From Nitrospirae bacterium CG2_30_53_67 (GTDB lineage: Bacteria > CG2-30-53-67): a DNA stretch of 42,859 bases. The notes beneath the pieces were generated by a model. That model was given only the letters and a program-made list of their open reading frames with translations, ran no database searches and was not told the DNA's origin. This document shows positions 9,315-17,423 of the stretch, one piece after another. The stretch lies in contig MNYV01000035.1 of the NCBI GenBank assembly GCA_001873285.1, forward strand, positions 1 to 42,859, read 5' to 3'. The position numbers and the translations under genes are program-made. The stretch's first letter is position 1, and the number at the start of each line of letters is the position of its first letter.

Positions 9315-9378
9315 AAATATGATATTAGTAATATGTATTGTATTGTATTATGACTCTTTATAGAATATGGAGAAAAAC

Positions 9379-9585
9379 ATGACCTGCCCAAAATGTTCAT
9401 CAAAAATGTATAAGACCAATCTCATGTATGAATCCAATGGCACGGGTAATTTTTCAATTTCAGACGAGCCTTTTTTTTATAAATGTCTGATGTGCGGTCA
9501 TAATCATTTTCTGACAGAGCCGGGCTCAAAGAAGACTTTTATTAACGGCCAGAAAATCAAGGGGGTCCTGGTGGACGTGGATTAA
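9379..9585 (+). CDS. Small zinc-ribbon-like protein
   Basis: 68 residues from the chosen start. Two CxxC knuckles, CPKC near the N-terminus and CLMC about 30 residues later, suggest one zinc-binding ribbon, followed by a short beta-rich tail. I chose the ATG at 9379 because TGGAG lies 6 bases before it. An in-frame ATG at 9367 would add four residues but has no ribosome site. It has its own promoter and ends in a 4-bp convergent overlap with the CDF gene. No specific family is recognised. A DNA-, RNA- or protein-binding role is only a guess. Confidence 0.7.
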   Translation: MTCPKCSSKMYKTNLMYESNGTGNFSISDEPFFYKCLMCGHNHFLTEPGSKKTFINGQKIKGVLVDVD

Positions 9586-10529
9586 GCGGGTTTCATTCCC
9601 CCCCCGGATTCCGGATGATACAAAAATTTGCATGCTTCCTTTCGGGCCGGGCATTCCAAGTGACAGGGCTCTACATGGATGACCACATCAGAGTTTTTGA
9701 TGAGCGCCTCGATCTCCTTCTCAATATGGTCCGTAATCCTGTGCGCCTCGTCCAGGTTTTTGTCCTTGCAGGTAACCAGGTGAAGGTCGATCAGTTTCAG
9801 GGAGCCTGACCGCCTTGTTCTCATCTTGTGATATTCAATGATTTCCGGGGAGTGGCTCAGAATAATTCTGTTGATCTCTCGTTGAATATCCTCGGGTATA
9901 TATTTGTCCATGAGGGCATCCGTGGAAGAACGAAAAATCTTAAATGCCGAATAGATCACCCAGAGCCCGATCAGGATCGCGATGATCTGGTCGAAGATGA
10001 TCCTCCCTTGCAGTTGAGCGAGGATCAGGGCGATCACTACACCGGTGTTGGTGTAGGTATCCATGACAAAATGAAAGGAATCGGCTTGCAGGAGCGGAGA
10101 ATCGGTCTCCTTGCCGATCCTTGCCAATCTCCTCCCCACCCAAAAGCTGATGATACTGGAGCAGATCATGACCAGGATGCCCGCGCCGAAATCAGGGGCC
10201 CGGCGAACGTAAAGCGCCTCACGGATGCCCTCTCCGATCAGGAGTAATCCGGCGATCCCAAGGAACAGGGCTTGAAACAGAGAGGCGATGTTCTCGACCT
10301 TTCCATGACCGTATGGATGTTCCGAATCGGCCGGCTGGACCGATTGCTTCATGGAAATAAAATTGATCGTCGAGACAAGAACGTCCATCAGAGAATCCAC
10401 GCCTGACGAGAGCATCCCCAGAGAGTTGAGCATCAAGGCGGTTGAAACCTTGGAGACAGAGAGGAAAATGGCTGCCGCAACTGAAAATCGCGCAGCTTTC
10501 ATTTTTTTCACTTCATCCGCAAGCTTCAT
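9582..10529 (-). CDS. Cation diffusion facilitator metal exporter (FieF-like)
   Basis: 315 residues with about six membrane segments in the first 210 and a cytoplasmic C-terminal domain, the normal CDF layout. Metal-site residues fit the FieF pattern: the DxxxD pair in GVDSLMDV (transmembrane segment 2) and the HxxxD pair in SFHFVMD (segment 5). The loop HPYGHGKVE is a CDF hallmark. Such proteins export Zn2+ or Fe2+ against protons at the inner membrane. The tail is Cys/His-rich (CHLECPARKEAC), possibly an extra metal site. The gene starts 21 bp after the ogt stop, so the two are probably co-transcribed. The exact metal cannot be told from sequence. Confidence 0.9.
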   Translation of the reverse strand: MKLADEVKKMKAARFSVAAAIFLSVSKVSTALMLNSLGMLSSGVDSLMDVLVSTINFISMKQSVQPADSEHPYGHGKVENIASLFQALFLGIAGLLLIGEGIREALYVRRAPDFGAGILVMICSSIISFWVGRRLARIGKETDSPLLQADSFHFVMDTYTNTGVVIALILAQLQGRIIFDQIIAILIGLWVIYSAFKIFRSSTDALMDKYIPEDIQREINRIILSHSPEIIEYHKMRTRRSGSLKLIDLHLVTCKDKNLDEAHRITDHIEKEIEALIKNSDVVIHVEPCHLECPARKEACKFLYHPESGGGMKPA

Positions 10530-10550
10530 GATCCCATATCTCCGAATCTC

Positions 10551-11081
10551 TTACCGGGTATCCCCGCAGATGCGGCGCTCCAGGTCCAGGAGAGATTTTT
10601 TGATCTTCAATCCTGCGCTGAAACCGCCCAGGGCGCCATCCTTGGAAATCACCCTATGGCATGGAATCAGGATGGGAACCGGGTTGGCCGCGCAGGCCGC
10701 ACCCACGGCCCGGCATGCCTGGGGATGACCGATCTGCTCCGCCACCCATTGATAACTTCTTTTCGCCCCGAAGGGGATCTCACGCAAGGCGTTCAGGACC
10801 CGCTGCTGGAAAGGGGTCATCCTGTTCAGATCGATTTTTGAGTGAAACTGCCGGATTCTCCCTTGGAAGTAGTTCTCCAGTTCTCTTGCCGTCTCATGCA
10901 ATGGGTCACATTCACGCGCGGGTGTCATATGGAACGCATTTACGGCCTCGTTTAAAAAATCCTGGAATGTGCTTTCCTGTAATGTAATCCTGCAGATTCC
11001 TCTCCCCGTGGAAAAAACGCCCACGGCTCCGAAAGCCGCAGGAACCCGGATATAAGATAGGGATAACGGGCGGGCCATCAC
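10551..11081 (-). CDS. ogt: Methylated-DNA--protein-cysteine methyltransferase
   Basis: 176 residues. It repairs O6-alkylguanine by irreversible transfer of the alkyl group to its own cysteine. The active-site motif PCHRV is present with Cys141, preceded by the DNA-binding helix containing the arginine finger (RAVGAACAANP) and followed by GGFSAGLKIK. The N-terminal part is the short variable domain typical of Ogt. No Ada-type zinc or AraC domain is fused. An AGGAG ribosome site precedes the start. It is the first gene of a likely two-gene minus-strand unit with the CDF exporter. Confidence 0.93.
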   Translation of the reverse strand: MMARPLSLSYIRVPAAFGAVGVFSTGRGICRITLQESTFQDFLNEAVNAFHMTPARECDPLHETARELENYFQGRIRQFHSKIDLNRMTPFQQRVLNALREIPFGAKRSYQWVAEQIGHPQACRAVGAACAANPVPILIPCHRVISKDGALGGFSAGLKIKKSLLDLERRICGDTR

Positions 11082-11193
11082 TGCTCCTGATTCAATTTTT
11101 TCAGGTTAACACAAAAATCCGATATATCACAATGATTTTTGAATGGGGCGCTTGAAAGGTCCGCCCGCAAGGTCTTTTCAAAACGTTTTGACC

Positions 11194-11222
11194 TTGACAC
11201 GTCTTCACCCCTATTATATATT
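11194..11222 (+). promoter_or_regulatory. Sigma-70 promoter upstream of rplI
   Basis: TTGACA (11194-11199), a 17-bp spacer and TATATT (11217-11222) place the start about 30 bp before rplI. This also argues against any start codon upstream of 11230. Confidence 0.75.
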
Positions 11223-11259
11223 TCATCAGAATTTTATCGTTATTTTGGAGGTGTTATTC

Positions 11260-11709
11260 ATGAAAGTCATTCTCAGAGAGGATGTTGAAAATCTTGGAAG
11301 GATCGGCGATATGGTGCAGGTCAAACCCGGCTATGCACGGAACTATCTGATCCCTCAGGGAAAGGCCGGCGAGGCTACGGTGCGTAATATCAAGGCGCTT
11401 GAACATCAGAAGAAGCTGGTGCAGGACCGGATCATGAAGACCGTCAAGTCGGCCGAGGCGCTTGCACAGAGGATAGAATCCGTTTCCGTGACGATCTCAC
11501 AAAAGGTGGGTGAAAACGACCGCCTCTTCGGTTCCGTCACGACCTTGCATATTGCAGATGCCTTGAAGGAAGAAGGGATCGAAGTCGACAAAAAGAAAAT
11601 CCTTCTGGAAGAACCGATCAAACAACTCGGAGTCTATAGTGTCCCCATCAAACTGCATACGGAGGTGACTGCGAATCTGAAGGTCTGGATCGTAGAAGAT
11701 AAGGAATGA
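11260..11709 (+). CDS. rplI: 50S ribosomal protein L9
   Basis: 149 residues, the usual L9 length. The N-terminal domain MKVILREDVENLGRIGDMVQ with VKPGYARNYLIPQGKA is the rRNA-binding signature. A long connecting helix and the C-terminal domain follow. The frame is open for 39 codons upstream, but the ATG at 11260 matches the family start, has a TTGGAGG ribosome site, and lies downstream of the promoter. It sits directly upstream of dnaB, a common bacterial arrangement. The usual partners rpsF and rpsR are not in the window. Confidence 0.97.
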   Translation: MKVILREDVENLGRIGDMVQVKPGYARNYLIPQGKAGEATVRNIKALEHQKKLVQDRIMKTVKSAEALAQRIESVSVTISQKVGENDRLFGSVTTLHIADALKEEGIEVDKKKILLEEPIKQLGVYSVPIKLHTEVTANLKVWIVEDKE

Positions 11710-11783
11710 CTTCTTTTGATGTCTCAACCATGAATTGATCGGAAAGATTCGCCGGCTGCTTCCCAAAAAAAACTTATGAATTC

Positions 11784-13178
11784 GTGAGGAAACAAACCTT
11801 GCTCCCATCCGGAGAAATCCTGGAGAAAGTCCCTCCTCAGAACATCGAGGCCGAACAGGCGGTGCTGGGGTCGATCCTGCTTCAGAACACGGCCATGAAC
11901 AAGGCCCTGGAGCAGATCGTCAGCGCCGATTTCTATACGACCGGCCACCAGAAGATCTTCGCCGCCATGACCCAGATGAACATGGCCGGCGAGGCCATAG
12001 ACCTGGTGACCCTGCGGGAGCACCTCTCACGAAAGAACCTCATGGATAGCGTGGGCGGAACGGCGTATCTCTCCCAACTGACCGATGTCGTTCCTACGGC
12101 GGCAAACATCCTGCATTACATCCGTATCGTCAAGCAGAAATCGATCGCCCGCAGATTAATCCACGTGGCCACAGATATCGTCCGAGAGGGATTCAGTGAG
12201 GGGTTGAGCGTGGAACAACTGCTGGAGTCCGCGGAAAAGCGGATCTTCGAAATCTCAGGCGAGAACATCCGCAGGGGATTCGTGGATATCCGCAGCATCC
12301 TTAAAGACAGTTTCGAGGTCATCGAGCGCCTTTATGAGAAGCAGGAACTGATCACCGGCATTCCGACCGGATTTACGGATCTGGATATCAAGACATCGGG
12401 ATTCCAACCCTCCGACCTGATTGTCGTCGCAGGACGTCCATCCATGGGAAAGACGTCCCTTTGTCTGAACATCGCCCAGTATGCGGCAATCAAGGCAAAA
12501 AAACCCGTGGCTATTTTTTCCCTGGAGATGTCCAAGGAACAGTTGGTCTTACGCATGCTTTGTGCAGAAGCAAAAGTGGACGCCCACCGTTTACGCACCG
12601 GCCAGCTTTCGAAATCCGACTGGCCGAGGTTGACGCTGGCAGCGGGAGAACTCTCCGAGGCGCCCATTTTTATCGATGATACGCCGGCCATCTCCGTGCT
12701 GGAGATGCGGGCCAAGAGCCGAAGACTGACCATGGAACACGGCATCTCTCTGATCATCGTGGACTACCTGCAACTGATGCGCGGGCAGACCTCCTCGGAA
12801 CGGCGTGAACAGGAGATCTCCGAGATCTCCCGTTCTCTCAAGGCCCTGGCCAAGGAACTGCGTATTCCGGTCATCGCGCTGTCCCAGTTGAACCGGGGCG
12901 TGGAGACCCGGCAGGATAAAAAACCTCAGCTTTCGGACCTTCGCGAATCGGGCGCCATCGAGCAGGATGCGGATGTGATTCTATTTGTCTACCGGGATGA
13001 AGTCTATAAAGAGACCGAGGACAACCTGGGCAAGGCCGAAATCATTATCGGGAAACAGAGAAACGGACCCACAGGAATGGTTCCCCTTCATTTTGAAAAG
13101 AAATATACCCTGTTTCAAAACTACAGCCCCCGGGAACAGGAAAAGGACTATGCCGAGTCCACGTCCCACTATAGCTGA
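11784..13178 (+). CDS. dnaB: Replicative DNA helicase DnaB
   Basis: 464 residues. Hexameric helicase that unwinds DNA at the replication fork. The N-terminal domain begins PPQNIEAEQAVLGSILL. The RecA-like C-terminal domain has Walker A GRPSMGKT (residues 217-224), Walker B IIVDYLQLM and the conserved SQLNRGVE...LSDLRESGAIEQDADV region. No intein is present. The start is a GTG at 11784 without a clear ribosome site; the family consensus region begins only about 16 residues later, so the exact start is uncertain. The 3' end overlaps alr by 29 bp. Confidence 0.97.
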   Translation: MRKQTLLPSGEILEKVPPQNIEAEQAVLGSILLQNTAMNKALEQIVSADFYTTGHQKIFAAMTQMNMAGEAIDLVTLREHLSRKNLMDSVGGTAYLSQLTDVVPTAANILHYIRIVKQKSIARRLIHVATDIVREGFSEGLSVEQLLESAEKRIFEISGENIRRGFVDIRSILKDSFEVIERLYEKQELITGIPTGFTDLDIKTSGFQPSDLIVVAGRPSMGKTSLCLNIAQYAAIKAKKPVAIFSLEMSKEQLVLRMLCAEAKVDAHRLRTGQLSKSDWPRLTLAAGELSEAPIFIDDTPAISVLEMRAKSRRLTMEHGISLIIVDYLQLMRGQTSSERREQEISEISRSLKALAKELRIPVIALSQLNRGVETRQDKKPQLSDLRESGAIEQDADVILFVYRDEVYKETEDNLGKAEIIIGKQRNGPTGMVPLHFEKKYTLFQNYSPREQEKDYAESTSHYS

Positions 13179-14286
13179 AATCAACCTGCAGGCCCTGCGG
13201 CATAATCTTCATCAGGTCATGCGGTTGGCGGGCCCTGAGAGAGCAATCCTTGCTGTCGTCAAGGCGGACGCCTATGGGCACGGCGCCGTCGAAATCAGCC
13301 GGGCGCTGAAGGAGGAAGGGATCCGGTTCTTCGGTGTGGCGACCGTAGAAGAAGGGATCAAACTCAGGGAGGCCGGCATAGATGGATCCATCACGGTTTT
13401 AGGGGGGGTCTTCCCTGAAGAGCATAGCCTGCTTTTGGATTGGAATCTCACCCCGGTTCTCTACCATCTTCCCTGGGCCCAAGAACTCTCCCGGATGGTT
13501 CAGGGCCTGGGACATGGGATCCCGGTCCAGATCAAGGTGGACACCGGCATGGGACGCCTGGGGCTGAACCCGGATGAGGCCCTGAAGGACATTCCGAAGA
13601 TCGCCCAACTCCCGGGGCTGAACGTGGAGGGGATCATTTCCCATTTTGCCGATGCAGACCTGGAGGACAAGGCCTTTACAGAAGGGCAGCTCAAGAAGTT
13701 CCAGGCGCTTCTCGATCATCTTTCAGATCTCGGGATCCGGATTCCATTCCGGCACATCTCCAACAGCGCGGCCGTCATGAGTTTCCCGCCGGCGCTCTTC
13801 AATATGGTACGGCCGGGGATCATGCTCTATGGGTATATGCCGTCGGATTCGTTTCCAGGCAAAGTGGACCTGCAGCCGGTCCTCTCGTGGAATACCAGAA
13901 TCATCCACCTTAAGGAAGTCCCGGCCGGAACCCCGCTCAGCTATGGGCGCACCTTCGTCACCCGGCGGAAGAGCCGCATCGCCACCCTTGCCGTGGGATA
14001 TGCAGACGGGTATTCCCGATCCCTCTCCAACCGGGCCGAGGTCCTGGTGAACGGGAGAAGGGCCCCCGTGGTGGGGAGGGTCACCATGGACATGACCCTG
14101 ATTGATGTCACCGATATCCCGGAGGCAAACCTGGGAGGCCGGGCGACCCTCATCGGAGAGGACAAAGGAGACCGAATCACGGCATGGGACCTCGCCCGAT
14201 GGGGGAATACCATTGCCTATGAGGTCCTCTGCGGCATCGGCCGCAGGGTCCCCCGTGTCTACGGAAGAGGTGAACATGGAGAATAA
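13150..14286 (+). CDS. alr: Alanine racemase
   Basis: 378 residues. PLP enzyme that interconverts L- and D-alanine for peptidoglycan. The PLP lysine is Lys38 in VVKADAYGHG. The catalytic tyrosine loop is seen as LSYGRTF, and the C-terminal domain has VGYADGYSR, GRVTMDMTLIDV and the ending CGIGRRVPRVY. The frame is open far upstream inside dnaB, but the ATG at 13150 gives the normal N-terminus (RPTIAEINLQALRHNL). It overlaps dnaB by 29 bp and mlaE by 11 bp, so translational coupling is likely. Confidence 0.96.
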   Translation: MPSPRPTIAEINLQALRHNLHQVMRLAGPERAILAVVKADAYGHGAVEISRALKEEGIRFFGVATVEEGIKLREAGIDGSITVLGGVFPEEHSLLLDWNLTPVLYHLPWAQELSRMVQGLGHGIPVQIKVDTGMGRLGLNPDEALKDIPKIAQLPGLNVEGIISHFADADLEDKAFTEGQLKKFQALLDHLSDLGIRIPFRHISNSAAVMSFPPALFNMVRPGIMLYGYMPSDSFPGKVDLQPVLSWNTRIIHLKEVPAGTPLSYGRTFVTRRKSRIATLAVGYADGYSRSLSNRAEVLVNGRRAPVVGRVTMDMTLIDVTDIPEANLGGRATLIGEDKGDRITAWDLARWGNTIAYEVLCGIGRRVPRVYGRGEHGE

Positions 14287-15076
14287 AGGTCAAGGGACCG
14301 GTTATGTGTCTGACTTCCTGGAACTCCTGGGCGGCTGGATCCTGAATGGCATTGAAGAGATCGGAAAGGTGATCATGCTTTTCTTCAATGCCCTGGTCTG
14401 GACTTTCCAGCCCCCTTTCTTTTTCAAGAATACCATTAAACAGATGCTGGAGGTCGGCGTCCATTCGATCCCGGTTGTCCTGATCACGGCCACCTTTACC
14501 GGGATGGTCCTCGCCCTTCAGACCCATACCGGATTCCAGCGCTTTAATGCAGAAAGCCTGGTCGGCACGGTAGTGGCCCTCTCCATGACCCGGGAACTCG
14601 GACCTGTGCTGACCGGATTGATCGTCGCCGGCCGGGCCGGATCGGCCATGGCGGCGGAACTCGGAACCATGCGGGTGACCGAACAGATTGACGCCCTCTA
14701 CACCCTGGCAACCAATCCGATCAAATATCTGGTCGTTCCCCGGCTGATTGCCGGCCTGGTGATGCTCCCGATCATGACGGTCCTTTCGGATATCGTGGGA
14801 ATCTACGGGGGGCTCTTTGTGAGCGTGACCATCCTGGACGCGAATCAGACGGTTTATCTCCGTAGGACCTGGGACTACCTGGAGTATAACGACATCTACA
14901 GCGGCCTCTTGAAGGCCGCCGTCTTCGGCCTGATCATCTCCCTGATCGGCTGCTACAAAGGTTTTTACACCCAGGGGGGAGCCGAAGGGGTGGGAAAAGC
15001 CACCACGGGTTCCGTGGTCATCTCCTCCATGCTGATCCTGATCTCGGACTATTTCATGACGGCCATCCTGTTTTGA
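14276..15076 (+). CDS. mlaE: ABC transporter permease MlaE
   Basis: 266 residues, the normal MlaE length. Inner-membrane permease of the MCE phospholipid transport complex, with an N-terminal interfacial helix and about five membrane segments. Family signatures MTRELGPVLTGLIVAGRAGSA and AELGTMRVTEQIDAL are exact, and the C-terminus GAEGVGKATTGSVV is typical. The chosen ATG at 14276 has an AAGAGG ribosome site and overlaps alr by 11 bp. It is followed by mlaF and mlaD. No mlaA, mlaB or mlaC is present in the window. Confidence 0.95.
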   Translation: MENKGQGTGYVSDFLELLGGWILNGIEEIGKVIMLFFNALVWTFQPPFFFKNTIKQMLEVGVHSIPVVLITATFTGMVLALQTHTGFQRFNAESLVGTVVALSMTRELGPVLTGLIVAGRAGSAMAAELGTMRVTEQIDALYTLATNPIKYLVVPRLIAGLVMLPIMTVLSDIVGIYGGLFVSVTILDANQTVYLRRTWDYLEYNDIYSGLLKAAVFGLIISLIGCYKGFYTQGGAEGVGKATTGSVVISSMLILISDYFMTAILF

Positions 15077-15146
15077 TCCGGTCCGGAGCAGGGGAAAGAA
15101 AAAAACCGAGATGGGGAGAACCCGGACTGCTGGAAATTAAAAAGCC

Positions 15147-15926
15147 ATGATTAAAATTGTAGAGTTGAGCAAATCCTTTGGCGAGAACCATGTGCTTCAG
15201 GGAGTGGACCTGGAGATCAAGGAAGGTGAGAGCATGGTCGTTATCGGGGGGAGCGGATCCGGCAAGAGCGTCCTGATCAAGCACATCATCGGCATCCTCC
15301 GTCCGGACACGGGGCGGATCTACGTGGCCGGAGAAGATATTGCTCAGGTCAGTGAACATGAGCTGAACCAGGTGAGAAAAAAATTCGGGATGCTCTTTCA
15401 GGCGGCCGCCCTGTTCGACTCTCTGTCCGTATGGGAAAACGTGGGGTTCGGTCTGAAACAGCATACCCGCCTGTCGAACAAGGAGATCCGGGAAAAAGCC
15501 CGTGAAAAGCTGGCCATGGTCGGGCTCTATGATGTGGAAGACCTTCGCCCGTCGGAACTTTCCGGCGGTATGCAGAAACGGGTGGGTCTGGCCAGGGCCA
15601 TCGCCATGGAACCTCAGATCCTCCTGTATGATGAACCGACCACCGGCCTCGACCCCATCAACGCCGATATGATCAACAACCTGATCATCGACATGCGGGA
15701 AAAGCTGAATGTGACCTCCGTAGCCATCACCCATGACATGGTCAGTGCGTACAAGATAGCGGACAGGATTGCCATGCTCTACAGGGGGAAGATCCTGCAG
15801 ATCGGCGCCCCCTCGGAGATCCAGGCCACGGAGAATCCCTATGTCCGCCAGTTCATAGCGGGCAGCGCGGTGGGCCCGATCACTGAAGATCTTGAAAAAG
15901 AATTGATGGAAAGGAGCGCCAAATGA
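15147..15926 (+). CDS. mlaF: ABC transporter ATPase MlaF
   Basis: 259 residues. Cytoplasmic ATPase that powers MlaE. Walker A GGSGSGKS (34-41), Q-loop GMLFQAAALFDSL, signature LSGGMQKR, Walker B LLYDEP with TTGLDP, and the H-loop AITHDM are all intact. It starts 70 bp after mlaE, and its end overlaps mlaD by 4 bp (ATGA), so MlaF and MlaD are translationally coupled. Confidence 0.95.
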   Translation: MIKIVELSKSFGENHVLQGVDLEIKEGESMVVIGGSGSGKSVLIKHIIGILRPDTGRIYVAGEDIAQVSEHELNQVRKKFGMLFQAAALFDSLSVWENVGFGLKQHTRLSNKEIREKAREKLAMVGLYDVEDLRPSELSGGMQKRVGLARAIAMEPQILLYDEPTTGLDPINADMINNLIIDMREKLNVTSVAITHDMVSAYKIADRIAMLYRGKILQIGAPSEIQATENPYVRQFIAGSAVGPITEDLEKELMERSAK

Positions 15927-17338
15927 AACTCAGTGCCGAGGCCAAAGTAGGCCTCTTCGTATTCATGGGGATCCTGATCCTGACCTATATGTCTTTTCGT
16001 GTCGGGGAAATTCATGTAGGGAAAAAATCGGGGAAGATGATCAATCTTCTCTTCGATTCCGCGGCCGGGCTGAGCAAGGATTCCTCGGTCCAAATCGCCG
16101 GTGTGGAGGTGGGCAAGGTCTATGACATTCAGCTCAAGGATGGGAAGGCCAATGTCATTGCCAGGATTGATCCCGGGATCTCGATCGACCGGGACTCCAA
16201 GGCCTATATCCGCTCGCTCGGCCTCCTGGGCGACAAGTATCTGGAGATCTCGCTCGGCAAATCCGGGGAGTCCATCAAGGAGGGGGAGACCCTTATGGCG
16301 CCGCCGGGAAGCGAGGATATCGGGAAGCTGGTCAGCAAGCTCTCCTCGATCGCGGACGACGTCAAGGCCGTCTCCTCTTCCCTCCGCGGGGCGCTGGGAA
16401 CCCAGGAAGGCGAACTCTCGATGCGTGAGATCGTGCAGAACTTTCGGGACCTGAGCGGAAACCTGAACCGTATTGTGGAGCGGAACAATGAACGCTTTGA
16501 CCGCGTTCTTGCAAACATCGACGAACTCACAGCGAACCTGAACCAGACGGTCAAGCAAAACAGGGATGATTTCCGAAAAACCGTAAGCCACGCCCGAACG
16601 GCAAGCGAGTCCATCGACAGCATCTTCAGAAAAGTGGACGAAGGCAAAGGGACACTGGGGCGGCTGGTCAATGAGGACGACATCTCGGGAAACCTGAACA
16701 ATGCCCTGGTCTCGGCCAACGACGTTCTCGGCGTCAAGAAAAAATACAAGACCTTCGTGTCGCTGCGCAATGAAGATCTTGTTGAAGCCAAGGATTCCAA
16801 GGCATACGTCTCCCTCAAGCTGCAGCCCAGAAAAGACAAGTTCTACCTTTTCGAGCTGGTCAGTCCTGAAGGGTCCAAGGGTGATTTTTCCCAAACCTTG
16901 ACGACCTCCCATATCACCAATACCGGAACCGGCGCCGGGTCGGCCTACTACCCGACCGACGTGACCCAGACCGTATTGGAGGAGAAGACCTCGGACAGGT
17001 TGATGTACACGGCGATGTTCGGAAGGAGTTTCGGCCAGACCTCCTTCCGGATCGGCCTTGAGGAGACTACCGGCGGTCTCGGGGTCGATCATACCTTCTT
17101 CGGCAATCAGGCAGCGCTCCATCTGGATGTCTGGGACCTGAAGGGAGAAAACAGCTTCGGGGGCGGGCCCCATTCCAAGGTCCGAGGCGATTACAATTTC
17201 CTGAAATTTTTCTATCTGACTGCCGGATATGACAACTTCCTGAACAACGAGGACTCTTCCCTGTTCTACGGGGCGGGGATCCAGTTCGAGGACGAGGATA
17301 TCAAGGATCTCTTGAGCCTCCTCCCGGTCAAGAACTGA
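15923..17338 (+). CDS. mlaD: MlaD-type MCE protein with C-terminal barrel-like domain
   Basis: 471 residues, far longer than the about 180 of E. coli MlaD. One membrane anchor (residues 8-25), one MCE domain (about 38-115, with AGLSKDSSVQIAGVEVGKV and LGLLGDKYLEI), then a long helical region (about 132-270, heptad-like and Asn/Arg/Asp-rich). The last 200 residues are beta-rich with alternating aromatics (FYLFELV, FKFFYLTAGYDNFLN, SSLFYGAGIQF), resembling an outer-membrane barrel. MCE-helix-barrel proteins that bridge both membranes are described in diderm Firmicutes such as Veillonella. By that model it would replace MlaC and MlaA. Symbol by homology and operon position. Confidence 0.88.
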   Translation: MKLSAEAKVGLFVFMGILILTYMSFRVGEIHVGKKSGKMINLLFDSAAGLSKDSSVQIAGVEVGKVYDIQLKDGKANVIARIDPGISIDRDSKAYIRSLGLLGDKYLEISLGKSGESIKEGETLMAPPGSEDIGKLVSKLSSIADDVKAVSSSLRGALGTQEGELSMREIVQNFRDLSGNLNRIVERNNERFDRVLANIDELTANLNQTVKQNRDDFRKTVSHARTASESIDSIFRKVDEGKGTLGRLVNEDDISGNLNNALVSANDVLGVKKKYKTFVSLRNEDLVEAKDSKAYVSLKLQPRKDKFYLFELVSPEGSKGDFSQTLTTSHITNTGTGAGSAYYPTDVTQTVLEEKTSDRLMYTAMFGRSFGQTSFRIGLEETTGGLGVDHTFFGNQAALHLDVWDLKGENSFGGGPHSKVRGDYNFLKFFYLTAGYDNFLNNEDSSLFYGAGIQFEDEDIKDLLSLLPVKN

Positions 17339-17423
17339 TCCGGTTGACGTTTCATGTTTAAAAATATTGATTTCCAATTTCTGCATGGTTAAACTTAAAC
17401 ACGGAAGAGAGTAAAACCCCATC

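Noticed and set aside
11143-11259. Upstream extension of rplI
   Set aside because: The promoter lies inside this stretch and the L9 family start and ribosome site are at 11260.
12985-13149. Upstream extension of alr within dnaB
   Set aside because: It would overlap dnaB by almost 200 bp and adds no racemase sequence.
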